A stretch of 64,000 nucleotides of DNA. Origin: Eutrigla gurnardus. Lineage: Eukaryota; Chordata; Actinopteri; Perciformes; Triglidae. Shown piece after piece: positions 21,945 through 33,420 of this stretch (position 1 is its first letter; every line of letters starts with the position of its first letter). Location of the stretch: contig OY741280.1 of the NCBI GenBank assembly GCA_963514095.1, forward strand, positions 16,235,244 to 16,299,243, in the 5' to 3' direction. The notes below the pieces were generated by a model. The model saw only the letters and a program-made list of their open reading frames with translations. It made no database searches and had not been told where the DNA came from. The position numbers and the translations under genes were made by a program.

Positions 21945-21991
<47 letters not shown>
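21945..21991. repeat. (GT)n microsatellite
   Basis: 47 bp of uninterrupted GT alternation. Confidence 0.97.
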
Positions 21992-21993
<2 letters not shown>

Positions 21994-22636
21994 TGAGGAA
22001 GAAAGAGAGGAGGATCATTAGCCGCTGTTGCCGGGCAGAAGTGGTCGTAGTCTGGAGTTTCTCCGTCTCCGTGCAGCAGCTCGTCCTCCCGTTGCAGGAC
22101 GCCAGGAGGGGACCGGCTCCAGCCATCGCTAATTAGCAGCACTCCATCCTCTTACACCATCTCACCGAGACTCCTCAACGCGGTCCGTCATCATTTGCCA
22201 CCTCTTCCATCCGAAGTTTGATTTTCAACATACCGTACCTCCACGTTCAAGCCATCCGTCTGCATCGGTTGCGCTCCCTTCCTTCCCCTTCTTCAAGTCC
22301 ACACCTCGGCTCTCCCATCGTCGTCGTCATCAGTTTCACTGATGAAAACAAACGCCGCCACCAGTTGCAATGTGTCACTGCAGCAGGTTGGAGGTGGAGT
22401 GTCCTGGTTGACTTGTCATACAGGTGCTTTATGACACGTTCAATGGCTCGACCGCTCAAGTGTCAGGTTATGATTGTTTGCTTCCAAAGTGCCAAAAATA
22501 CAGTAGAAAGTTTATGCAATCATTTATAAAGTCAACAAACATTTATCTGACAGTATAGCCACAATCTCACTCATCTGGTGCCTCAAAACTACGGAAGGCC
22601 TGCGAGGCAAGTGAGAAAGAAAACAAGGTGTTTGCT

Positions 22637-22792
22637 GTTGTAATACTCATTCTGACCACAAGAGGCTGAATTGTCCCAATGCTCTAAATAGGACTAAAAG
22701 CATTCATGTTTTCTTCCAGGTGAGTTTTAATTTACGTACCTTATGTTTTGAGTGCATGGCAAGACACTTGTGGTCAAAGTGAGTATTACAAC
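22637..22792. repeat. 26-bp inverted repeat with 104-bp spacer
   Basis: The arm at 22637-22662 (GTTGTAATACTCATTC then TGACCACAAG) is the reverse complement of 22767-22792 with 24 of 26 positions matching. It could be a foldback or MITE-type element or the ends of a degraded transposon. No target-site duplication was established. Confidence 0.85.
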
Positions 22793-23351
22793 AACACTGA
22801 AATAATTCCGGCAAAACCTTCTTTTTTTTTCACCTGGAAAAAAAGCTATTTAGTTCAGACTGACATCACCAGAATATTTGTTTTCCTCACCTGCCAGGCT
22901 TCCGTACTCAGAATTAAATACTGTACATGAAGAGTGAATGGTGGGTAAAAGCAACACTACATTCCCCGTCAGTCCTCTGGATAATTTTCACACTCTACGA
23001 GGTAAATCTGATCGTCTGTGAGCTTACCTTCCCTGCAATACCCGATAAATATACAGGACGTGTCACTTTTTCAAGGCGAGCTGCTCACTTTACTGCGTAG
23101 AGGTTTTCTCAATCCGTCCACAACTCATCGCCATCCTTGAATCTGACATTACCCAGAACGTCACTTTATGACTGAAGTCATCAGACGTGTTGCGTGTCAG
23201 ACTCCGTTGTCTTGAGGTTTCCTCAGAGTCGTATCCAGTCCACACATTGATTCTCGTGTGTTAGGAAAACTGTAGTTCAGAGTTGCTCTTGCAGTCCGTC
23301 TCCCGCCGAGTGCAAAGGAGAACCGTGGCTCAATTACTCATCTCAGACCAG

Positions 23352-23377
23352 CACACACACACACACACACACACACA
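23352..23377. repeat. (CA)n microsatellite
   Basis: 26 bp of CA alternation. Confidence 0.95.
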
Positions 23378-23439
23378 TAATGCTGTGGGAAAATTGCTCT
23401 AACTGCCCCCCACAAGAGCGAGGCCCTGTGCTTTTTAAT

Positions 23440-23640
23440 TGATGCTTCGGTCCACCTTTGATGAGAGCTATCGATTGGCCACACAACCCCAGGAGCACAG
23501 CCAGCCAGCACAGCCCTCGCCGAGTTCAAACGGCTCCCCGAGAAAAAGCCAACAATTACTAGGAAAATGGCCGATCAAATTGTTTAGAGATAGCCAGCAC
23601 AGAGAGTGCGTTAGGCACGGGATTTCATTTCACCAGATAA
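23440..23640. other. Candidate conserved non-coding block
   Basis: Unique sequence with CTATCGATTGGCC and AACAATTAC motifs and no simple repeats. It is flagged by texture only. Confidence 0.25.
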
Positions 23641-23859
23641 CAAAAAAAAAAAAAGAAGAAGAACTATTTATTAGGACAGCAGAGCGGTTTTTAATTTGTT
23701 TAGATTTTTTTTCTCGTTTTTCACTTTTCTTTGTTTTCGGCGCCGGGGAGGACATGGTCACGCCCTCGCACACTGCTGCTCAGCGTGTGTGATCTTTGAG
23801 AAACTATCTGTACATCTGTGGATGTTAGGATCTGACTTGGGTTTTATGAGTTGTTGTTT

Positions 23860-23863
<4 letters not shown>

Positions 23864-23890
<27 letters not shown>
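23864..23890. repeat. (CT)n microsatellite
   Basis: 27 bp of CT alternation. Confidence 0.95.
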
Positions 23891-23929
23891 GATGAAGCTT
23901 TCAATAAAAAAAATGTGGAAAAAAAACTG

Positions 23930-24440
23930 AGTAATCTTTTAATCTGCATCGCAAAAATGATTGTGTTTCATTTTCCCGTCCTCCGTTATTATGGAAACAT
24001 TTTTTATGCTCCACAGAACACAGACCACACCGCCGCGCCCATAGCCTATTATCTATATGACTAAATTGCAGTGGGAAGCTGGAGGAAGCCCTATTATTAT
24101 CATTCAGCCTGATGGCACCTGCTGTGCGTTGACCTTGGGTCCTCACATCCTCTCATAATTACAGCCTTTGCAAATGGAGCTAATACCTCTCAATGGGATT
24201 TCCCCCCATCACGGCTCACACACACTTGATGGGCATAAAGTGGTCATAATCAAAGATGGAGGAGCCTGCTGGAGGAGGGAGTGGATCGATGGCAATCAAT
24301 CTTCCTCTTCACTCTCATTTAGGCCCAATCAATTGCTGTCCTTGTCACCTCCTAGGGACGCCTGTACTGTCAATACCACGGCTGCACAGCGGGCCAAGTT
24401 TCCACCGCGCCACAAGGCCGGCTCTCCGAGACAAAGGACG
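23930..24440. other. Candidate conserved non-coding element
   Basis: About 500 bp of unique sequence, dense in homeodomain-type and other developmental motifs (CATAATTACAG, TTGCAAATGGAGC, CAATCAATC, CCCAATCAATTG, TTATTATCATTC). It lies midway between rbms3 and tgfbr2. Such texture is typical of conserved vertebrate enhancers. This is inference only; no alignment was made. Confidence 0.35.
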
Positions 24441-25955
24441 TCTTAACGGAGAACAATCGACTGGTTGGATCGGACTGAGCCGTACGTGTGCGTGTGCACT
24501 CCAATTTACATGATTGGGCCTTCAGGACTCACAGCTTCTCCCTTTTCTTTTTTTTCCCTGCATCTGCCGATCTGAGAACACGTGGAAGTACCTCGGTGCT
24601 CGACAGAGATAAGCGGCGTCTTCGCACATTTACAGCAATTTAAAACATTTTGCTGCTCTGAGAGACTCCTCGGCAGTGCCGGGGTTTTCTCCGCGGCACA
24701 CTGGAGGCTGTTAAATCCGGGGGAAAATGCAGTGGGATCCTTTTTATCGAGTGAAATGCCACAGATTCAATCTCGTTCCCTCGGAGCCAGGCAGCCTCCT
24801 TATCTGGACTTATAGAGATGTAGCAGCTGAGCACCACAAGGGTGCAGCATACCAACACAGATGTTATCTGGTGTGTTTATTTCACAGAGGAGTGAGAAGC
24901 CCTCCATGCACACACACACACACACACCAGCACCATCATTGGATACACATCAAGGGCATCTCCACTGGGTGAGACACGACAACAGAACCAGCCTTCCCAT
25001 CGAGCGTTCGCCATCTGCTGAACACACATGAAGATTAGGAAGGAAAAGCCTGGATGTGAATTAAAAAAGAAAATATCTGTCCTGTGCTTGCGGTGCAAAC
25101 GGTCTGATTGAGTTTTATCGGATAAACGTGCTCTTTAAGGGTCTCCGGATGCAGCATTTGATGTCGATAAGGGAGCTGACGGGAAAATCCTGTGACGACC
25201 GTGAATCATGTAGAAAACCGATAAAGCCCACGTCGATTTTAAAGATGCAGACCACAGAAATAGTAGAGTGGACGTCTCCATTCAAATCAATGTAGCAGGA
25301 TGATCAGAGAAATGTATTTTTATGTGTACCGTTGCCAACGGAGCGGGCTAACGACGTTACCATAACAACAAGCAACATTTTCTTTAGGCCTAGTCAAATG
25401 ATCACTGCAAACAGTGCAATGTCTGTTCTACTCCTGTTCTATTTCTATGATGTAGACCTGGAAGACATTTGGAGTTCAAACGGTTTGTTTTTTAATGATG
25501 AAAAATGGATGCTCATAATCTTTTCTTTCATCATTGCCAACTCTACCACGTCCTGATGTAATAAACGTGACCCACGTATAAACAACAAGCGCCGGCAAAT
25601 GAGTTGTAAGCGTTATCTTCCACCGTGATTCTATTTGCTTACAAACAAACGATGTGAACAGACCTCGGGGGGGTGGCAGCGTTTCATGTTCCAGCTAGTT
25701 GAACACAATTGATTTTTTTTATTTCCAGACCAGTCCAAACAGGGGACTCGGTGAAATTGGTCTGATTGCGTCTGGGACCTTTAATGACCCTGAGCTTCCA
25801 GGTGCAGGTCTGAGTGGTTTTTTTGCATCCAATCAAGAATCTGTGATCGTCAGCAACCACAAACACACCTGGTGCTGCTTTATTAGCTTACAACCCACTC
25901 AGAGAGACATAATTAACCAAAGGGTGGAGGTGGTGGTGGTGGTGTGGTGGTGGGT
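24441..25955. other. Intergenic DNA, no gene recognised
   Basis: Mixed unique sequence with a short (CA)n at about 24907-24928 and a GGT triplet run at 25925-25953. Open frames up to 88 codons show no domain. Confidence 0.7.
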
Positions 25956-25959
25956 GCAG

Positions 25960-26350
25960 TGCTGAGCTAATCTAAATAATGTCCGAGAGGGATTTTGTGT
26001 GTTTTGAGAGGGAATGCATTATTAGCTTAATCTAGGAATATGTTAATGCAACATTAGGGCCGGTACACCTCATTACACAAAAGCTAAATGTGGATATCTT
26101 ATTAGTGGGCAAATGCATGATTCATATTTACACACTATCTAGGTCTGTCTATACTCTTGGCACAAATCATGTTTATGGATGATTCCAGTTCATTACAATG
26201 TAGAAAATGAGGACGAGCAGTGAAATATTAACCAGCTGTCCGTTGTAAACATTCATCAGCCGTTTATGGATTGGCGTGCAGGTCGTTGCCAGAGTGAGCG
26301 CCCACAATTATTCCTGCGTAATGAGAGATTTCAACAGACATTTCCGGCAA
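25960..26350. other. Candidate conserved non-coding element
   Basis: About 390 bp of AT-rich but complex sequence with repeated homeobox-type cores (GCATTATTAGCTTAATC, GTTAATGC, CTCATTACAC, TCATTACAATG, CACAATTATTCC) and an AAATGCATGATTCAT segment, without simple repeats. I consider this the best enhancer-like block in the intergenic region. No alignment was possible. Confidence 0.4.
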
Positions 26351-26910
26351 TTTTTAACCTCTGATAAAGTGGTTTGGATCATCTGGCTAACTTTTTGATT
26401 GTTAACGACCTGTCTGATCTCTATAACGTCATCTCCACTGATGAAATGATGAGCAAAAACCGCAAAGAAAAAGTTTAATAAACTAGATCATGAAGTTTGA
26501 AGCTGCACTAAGCAATCATCTTGGTTGAAATACTTAAAAAAATTCAGTAGCAAAGGAAGTTGTGACGTTATTAGAGAGGAATAAACAGATTAATGCACCT
26601 TTAAATCTGTCCGGTTATTCCACCTCCATCAAACGTGGCCCTTTAGCTTGTGTTAGCACGAGCAAGCTGCCAACGTCTTCGCCAGATGTGCTCCTCAAGC
26701 CGACGGGAGAACAAATGAAACCCCGCGGAAGTCCCGTCCTGCATCTATCAATAGTTCCCTGTGGCGGCACACGCAGTCAGGCAGCAGCTCCGTTTCAATA
26801 CTCCCATGATGAATTACTATCATTGTGCAACAGGAATTGGGACCCGTGCCAGAGCCTATTGAAGTTTACAATGACATTAGCGGAACAATCGTATCCCAGG
26901 AGGGTCCTGT

Positions 26911-26930
26911 GGGGGGGGGGGGGGGGGGGG
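26911..26930. repeat. G20 homopolymer
   Basis: Twenty consecutive G in otherwise unique sequence. Confidence 0.95.
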
Positions 26931-29900
26931 CTGCACAGAAGGCGTTGTTCCCCAGGTGGCACAACAGTGGGTCTGAGCCGAGGGGGGCTCTGGTCTCAAT
27001 GTGCTGATGACAATAAGTGTTAACTGAGGATGTGAAGGAAGCCAGAACCTCACAGCTTTTATGTTAATGCACCGCTTCCTGCCATTAGCCCTTATGTTAA
27101 CTCAAAACAGGTTGGAGTTTGTGGTCTGACGCACCTTCACACACCTGTCCTCAAGTTCAGCCACATTTCAATCATCTGCTTTATCAACTGATTTATTTTT
27201 ACAGATTTGTGGGCCAATAATGGGAACATGTGTAAGCTGCTGACGTGCCACCGTAAAACACAGCTCCGGCTCCGACGGCCTCCAAACACCTCCAGAGAAG
27301 TTTCCCTTTTTTTATTCCCTTCTGTTTTTTTGTTTGTTTGTCACGGTGACTAATCCAGAACTTTGTATCACAACAGCATCCGACTCAATATCTTTAGAAA
27401 AACCACATATTTGGTTTCCTGCCGAGATTTCAGCGAGAAGATTGATGGCGACCGTCTGTGCGCTCTTAGCATAAAGCCTGGGAACACGGAGGAACAGCTG
27501 GCCACGGCCAAGAAAGCAAATAAGTGCATTTCCCACGATGCCATCTATTCCTTTGACTTACAAGGTGACAAATATTTAGGTAAAGGTGCTCAAAACTATG
27601 ATGTATTTTAAGGCAGCAGCCAGTTTAGCCTTTTGTTTATCCTTATTGAATTACAGTAAGTTTTTTCATCTTATCCTCGATGTCACATTTCCTCGCGTAT
27701 TGTAATGCTGCAGATATCATTGTTCCTCCTTGTTTTTCAAATCGCCTGCCGCTCCGTGCGTCTGTCAACTGGATAACCCTTTACCCTCGTCGGGCTGCGT
27801 GTTGTGAGAGCGTAGCCAAAAGAATGGTGCATATACCACAAATGTCATGCCCTCTCCAGGAGGAATAACAATGGAAGGTGGGCTTGGTTAAGGGCAACAA
27901 GCGCGGGGGGGAAATACCACGCTATAAATACGTTTAGAAGCGCTGTGTCTGAGTCTGTGAAAGGTCGGTGTTGACTGACTGCTCTGGATTTTAAGACGCT
28001 GCAGAGTGGGTGTCTACTCCGAGCAGAGGGGAGATTATTCCGGGTCACCGGGCCGCGTTCCCTCCGCCTGGCTTACGTTGATATACTTTCTCTCCCCTCT
28101 CACACGTTCTCCTACACGCCGTCTCCTGAGAACGTTCTCTAATCTCTCCCGTTATGGTACATTACACATGTTATGGCTGCGGCGGACTAACCCTCCGCTG
28201 AACTACAAAGAAAGTCGACGTAGGTGAGGCTCGAGTCGGGACGGGGCCCCCAACTCCGATAAAGTACTCCCACATGTTCAACTCCGTTTGTGGACGTGCC
28301 AACGGGCTTCTTTTTGTCTGCGTTTTACTGTGCAATGAATGTAGGCGTCCCATGTGGATGTGTATGTGTGTGTAATGACATCATCCTTGCTTTAGCATTG
28401 GTCTGTGTGAGTACATGTTTGAGTCACCGGCCTGAGGGCCAGCAGCCGAGGTGAGCGGTGTCAGAGTCTTGGCCCCAGAACTGTCTGGACTGGATTTCCT
28501 TGACTTTTTCCAGGTCAAACGTGTGAATCAAAAATGTCAACTTTAGCGTAGAAAGTTGGCCGAGTGTCACAGGATTGATGCCCGAATGCATTCATCGTTA
28601 TTTAAAGTTCCCGTCTTCAGTATTATTATGTTAACATCGATCACATGACTGCTTGCTACGCATCATTTCAGTTTCTTTCCGCATGTTGTTTTTAGTGTTT
28701 TTTTCCACCTGTTTTCACAGATGAAAACACTTCTCATCTGTTATTAATTTGACTGTTTTGGTTCACCAAACACAGAGCTAAAAACGAGACTTTGAGACTA
28801 GAGTTGGCTTATGTAGGTTCACCCCTCATGTTGTTGTTTTACTTCCTGTCTTTGTGTGTTTCTTGTCTCTGTGATTATCCACACCTGCCCTCCATCACGT
28901 TTGCTCTACTTGGACTGATAACCTGTGTGACCGCCTGCTTTCCATTCATGACCCAGCCTCGCCAAACCTACCTCCTGTCCTGTGTCTGCAACTGAGTCTC
29001 TGTCATATCTTGAGCATCCAACAGCAGTCACCGAAGGCCCGCTGCAGGCGACATGCTTGGCTCAGAGCCCTGAAGCTCTGCCGCTATCGCTTGTTTATTA
29101 ATATTGAACCATATTCAACTCTGCACATTCTCCGATACAAAGGGCAGGCGGACAGAGATTCCTATAGCCTTGTATTTAGACTGTTGACCTTTTTCGCTTG
29201 CTTGTGTTGTTGTACGTTGCTTTTCTTTGTGAAGCTTCCTCAAGTAGAAAAGTCAAACACAGAGAGTGTAGAAACAGTGCTGATAGAGCCCAAAACTACA
29301 AAAATAAGATATCCTAAAGACGGAGGTTTTCTGGACGCTACCGTAGATTGAAGCCGTGTCGGAGCTTCTTAATTTCATGCAGTGTCAAAGAATACAGTTC
29401 ATGCTTTCACTTTGTGAAATAACACATTAATAGTTGAATCCACTTTAATAGTAAATGGAGCTTGCTGAGGACGTGGCTCTGCTCATTTAATGCAAGGAAG
29501 ACTCAGAAATCGGCATGTCTTTGAGGTCCTGCCGTGCCAACAGCGCTGCTAGCCCTGATAAATGATGAATGAGCGGCATGGATGTGAAGGTTAACCCACG
29601 TCAACCTCGTCTCATCCGTCACTGCCCACACCGCCATCATAGGAGCTGAGCCTAAAGCATCTGTCGGCCTCAACAACCAGCTCTGTAGAAACCTACGCCT
29701 TGTAGTTGTCTCCTTCCATGTGTTTGGACATCCGCCCGTTCACGTCGCCATAATCGGGTTTGCTTTCAGTAACATTTCATTATTTAAACAGGTCTGGGCC
29801 TGTTTTCTGACATGGGGCACATCTGAACGGCCGACGCTGCAACAGCATCACAGGAGCGCCTCGCCTTCCCTCCGAGGCCGCCGATAATTCACCGCTCGGC

Positions 29901-30528
29901 TTTGGGAGCAGAGCTGGGATTTTAATGCTCACTCTTTATTGCTTTTCCTCCTGTTGGTCTGTCTTCCAGCCCGTGTGTGTGTGTGTGTCTCCAACTCCAG
30001 ATATCATAACCGAGGTCTTCAGAATGGAGCCCCGTTGCCATGGTACCGGCTGGACAACAGGAGTACACAGTGGTGAAGATTAAGACGTGCAGGCCGGAGC
30101 TGGCGGCGGGCGGGGAAAGGCCTCCGCTGTAGCTAATGACGCTGTAGTCCAGTGCCAGGGCATTCCTCGCTGCTTTTCCGTGAAACTACAGAAGGATTCG
30201 GAGAGGGATTGAACGTGACGGAGAGAAGGAGAGGTGGGGGGGGGGGGAAGGCATGGAAAGAGGTTATAGAGGCTACAGTGTGCCTGATTGATACAGCTGG
30301 CAGCTGCTTTAGTCCGAACATCTGGAGTTGGGGGGCCTTCGTCAGATGAAAGATGAGCGCTGGATGAGTTTGAGTGTCTCTACGAAGTTGAATAAATAAA
30401 CAGTCTCTCCGGAGGCCTGGCGTGTCACTGCCAACGGGAACACAGATGATCGGTTACTGGTGATCTATCACATGACGTAGAGTGAGGTATGTGTGGAAAC
30501 CGATTGGTTCTCACAGCGTAATAAATAG

Positions 30529-30700
30529 TTTGACATGTTGCGAAATACGGCGAATACGGAGAGTTGATGAGAAGATCAAGACTGCTATCGAGTGTCGGTC
30601 AAATATGAAGCTACAGCTAGTTGCCGGTTAGCTTAGCTTAGCTTAGCATAGGGACAGGAAACGGAAATATTTGTTTGTTTAATCCGTGCAATCATTGAAC
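30529..30700 (+). mobile_element. Degraded teleost interspersed repeat, copy 2
   Basis: The ordered phrases GTTGCGAAATACGG, GAGAGTTGATGAGAAGATCA, AAATATGAAGCTACAGCTAG, a TTAGC triple repeat, GGGACAGGAAACGG and GTTTGTTTAATCCGTGCA match the same short nonautonomous family as the copy at 19548-19795, in the same orientation. It has no coding capacity. Confidence 0.7.
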
Positions 30701-30838
30701 ACCAAGACCCAGTTTGTCAGTTTGTTCGATTAGGTACTTTATTTTAAGATGCACAATTTTATTTTCAAATGCAGCCCTTCTTCTCCTTAAAAAGAGAAGA
30801 AAATAATACATTTCTACAGTATTATTATTTGTGTTAAG

Positions 30839-30856
30839 TGACAATAAATATTGTCA
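30839..30856. promoter_or_regulatory. Inverted ACAAT/ATTGT pair (SoxE-dimer-like)
   Basis: TGACAATA and its reverse complement TATTGTCA are separated by two bases, giving ACAAT-N4-ATTGT. Opposed SOX half-sites at such spacing are known to bind SoxE dimers. Binding is not shown, and chance occurrence is plausible. Confidence 0.25.
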
Positions 30857-31429
30857 AACTTTTTACGTCAAAATATATCACACTAAATCAAAACTAGTGC
30901 TGGTCGTGACCTTTTGACCCTATAAAAATAATCGAACCACGTTCCTCCTCCGTGTTTGCCGATTGGCTCCAAATTAGGATAATTTACAGTCATGCAAACT
31001 ATTCTCTAAACATATTTGACATACTTTGTCGCTACGCTCTCCTTTTCCAGCACACCACAGATTGTCTCACACACAATGGGACCCAATGCGAGCTTGGAAC
31101 GTGAGCTGTGATTTGGTGGCTGATTTCAGGTGACCGCGCTCTTTCCTCTGGACAGAAACAGCCAGCGGAGGTTTTCCTGTGAGCACAATACAACAATCCT
31201 GCAACACACGGCCACTACGGCCATTGTTCTTGCACACGCAGCTGGGTGAGTCGGAAAAAAAATCTCCACACGTTAATGCCGGATTGACCAGCGCACATAT
31301 GCACTCTCGCTCTTATCAGATCGGAGACCTTTTCACCTCGTGTGCTTCCAACAATGTCTCCATCTGCTGAGGTTACCGTCGTTTAAAAAATCACCTCGAC
31401 CAGCAGCGGCACTTAAAACAAAAGTGCTT

Positions 31430-31790
31430 AGGCAAGCAGCTCGAGGTAGAAGTTGAGCCATAATGCATTAAAATGACGCCTGGGCCACGGAGGCCGTCCT
31501 GGAAATAGACGCAGTGTGGTCCATTTCCTCTGCAGGTTTTTTAGGACGGAGGCCCCGGCGTGCATGAAAATGGGCTGCTGTGGAGGAAATGGCCTTTCAT
31601 GTAGAACACATTATGCCAGGATATACAGTCCTGAATGGATCGCTGTGGACCGCTCTGCCTACTCCCACTCAGAATTTAATCTCAGCGCATTGAAAGCACA
31701 TTTAAGGAAAACCTTCATCTGCAAATCTATTATGGCTGAGGGCTGGTCTGCTGCGCCGCCAGAAAGAGACGTATAAATGTTGCAAATTCA
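31430..31790. other. Candidate conserved non-coding element
   Basis: About 360 bp of unique sequence without simple repeats (ATAATGCATTAAAATGACG, GGAAATGGCCTTTCATG, CACTCAGAATTTAATCTC). It has the texture of conserved regulatory DNA. An 86-codon frame runs through it but shows no domain. This is inference only. Confidence 0.3.
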
Positions 31791-32929
31791 ATGCAAGACA
31801 CTGGTAGCTTTGAATTCCAACCATGGATTTCTTAATCTTGCACTTCTTTTTTTTAATAATTCATGAATACTGTTCATAAGTGTTCAATAAACATTTAAAG
31901 CACTTCAAGTTGTGATCTTTAAAGACAAGAGAGAGAGCAGCTTTTACAAAGCAAAGACTAACTCTGTTCGCCGAGGCGACAAAGGCCAACACATCACTGA
32001 CAGTGTTGGTATTGTGCATGCAGCAGCTGATTGTGGTGTAACACCCCTACAGTGTGGTTAACACTCGCTTTCTTTCCCCCGTAGTCACTTCACTGATGCG
32101 ACCAGATAGGAAAACTAAACAGGAAAGATGGGATTTTAACGCTAAAGGGCGAAGGAATCAGGTAAATATGGTTCTGTTTGATGTCTTTATTGTGTTTGTT
32201 TCTAGCTTTTTTCTCTTTTTTTTAATTGCTGGAACAATATAAACACATACCAAGAACATGTTTATGTTTTAATTACAATTACATTTTTTTTATTTAATTT
32301 TGGTTGGAATATCTGGTCAGATTATTTTGCGAATGTATTGATTAGGATAAGATCCTCAAAGTGTCTGTCTTTGGGCAGCTCCACACTAAAACTGACTCTG
32401 GTGAAGGAACCATCCAGATGTGGGATGGCGTTCCTCAGGGCGGCTGCAGTGACAAGATTGCCAGGTTTGTTTCACTACCTGTTCTCACACACATGGCCAT
32501 GATAGGTTTTTACATGAACTATTTTCCTGCGCACCATTTAAAATGTACAATATAAGTATACAATATACAACGTAAGATTACCTGTACTACCTAATACTGC
32601 AGTTTTCCCTTTCAAAATATTAAACACAGGCCCACTTGAGGTGTTGTGGGTGAAACTCATATTTCCGATCAGACCTCAAGATGAAATTCCAGCGACAAAA
32701 AAAGAAAAGACAAATGAATAAATAAAAACTCTCACGGCTGCAGATCTTAAGTCTGATTTCCTGAAACATCTAAATCATCCCGGTGTCAGGAGAGGCGCTC
32801 CGCAAGGAAATTCCTCTCCGTGAGAGAACTGGCAGTCGCTCTGTTTGCATAAACACACTGGGATCTGGCAAAGAGAAAGAGAGGTGGCTGGATCCATGAG
32901 CAGGAGAGAACTTCATTAGATCAAATGAG

Positions 32930-33420
32930 CAAATGGGAAATTGATGACTTTGTCCAAATGGTGGTGGGGGGGGGATGTTTGATGTATTCAACACATCAGT
33001 ATTCAGCCTTGGCATCTGTAAACATGTGCAGCTCGTATTCGGCACAAAACATGTTGTGATCTTCCATCAGCAGCTTGTTTCCGAGCCTCATTAGCTGCAC
33101 TATATGGAGCTGCAGCAGTGGATGTACTGAACAAAGCCCACGATGGCTCTATTAGAGGGAGGGGATGTAATTTCCCTGTCATTTGCATGCTGCGTTGATG
33201 CACGGGGGCTACCAGGGAACATGCCGAGATTCAATCTCACTTTGTGTCATGCACAGTTTGTTTAAAAAGGGAGGAATCGCAAGCAGGGTTTTCCATGATC
33301 AAAGTCATCCGCGTGAGCTCCGTTGCGCCTTTTTCGATTTTCCACGGAGCGGCTGAAAATAAATGCATGTTCACAGTCACGGTAGATTTACAAAACCGGC
33401 GAGGGGAAAGTGACTGAGCC
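32930..33420. other. Candidate conserved non-coding element with octamer motif
   Basis: Unique sequence including GCCTCATTAGCTGCAC and a perfect POU octamer ATTTGCAT at 33181-33188. Apart from one G run (about 32965-32973) it lacks simple repeats. Inferred from texture and motifs. Confidence 0.3.

Larger units (their letters stand above)
19208..23440. other. Intergenic region between rbms3 and tgfbr2, part 1
   Basis: No gene recognised. Besides the separately listed repeats it holds two C20 homopolymers (19880-19899 and 20138-20157), (TG)n arrays (21352-21394 and 21945-21991), a (CA)n array (23352-23377) and unique sequence. The open frames here (up to 143 codons) lack domains and overlap one another on both strands. 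Confidence 0.75.
26351..31429. other. Intergenic region between rbms3 and tgfbr2, part 2
   Basis: No gene recognised. It contains a G20 run (26911-26930), short GT runs (28363-28373 and 29977-29989), a G run near 30237-30247 and the second teleost repeat copy. Unique blocks at about 26690-26900 could be regulatory. Open frames up to 153 codons show no domain. Confidence 0.7.

Noticed and set aside
26495..26560. GAAGCTGCACTAAGCAATC, similar to the left end of the MITE-like element at 11590
   Set aside because: The similarity is short, no right end was found, and it could not be separated from chance.
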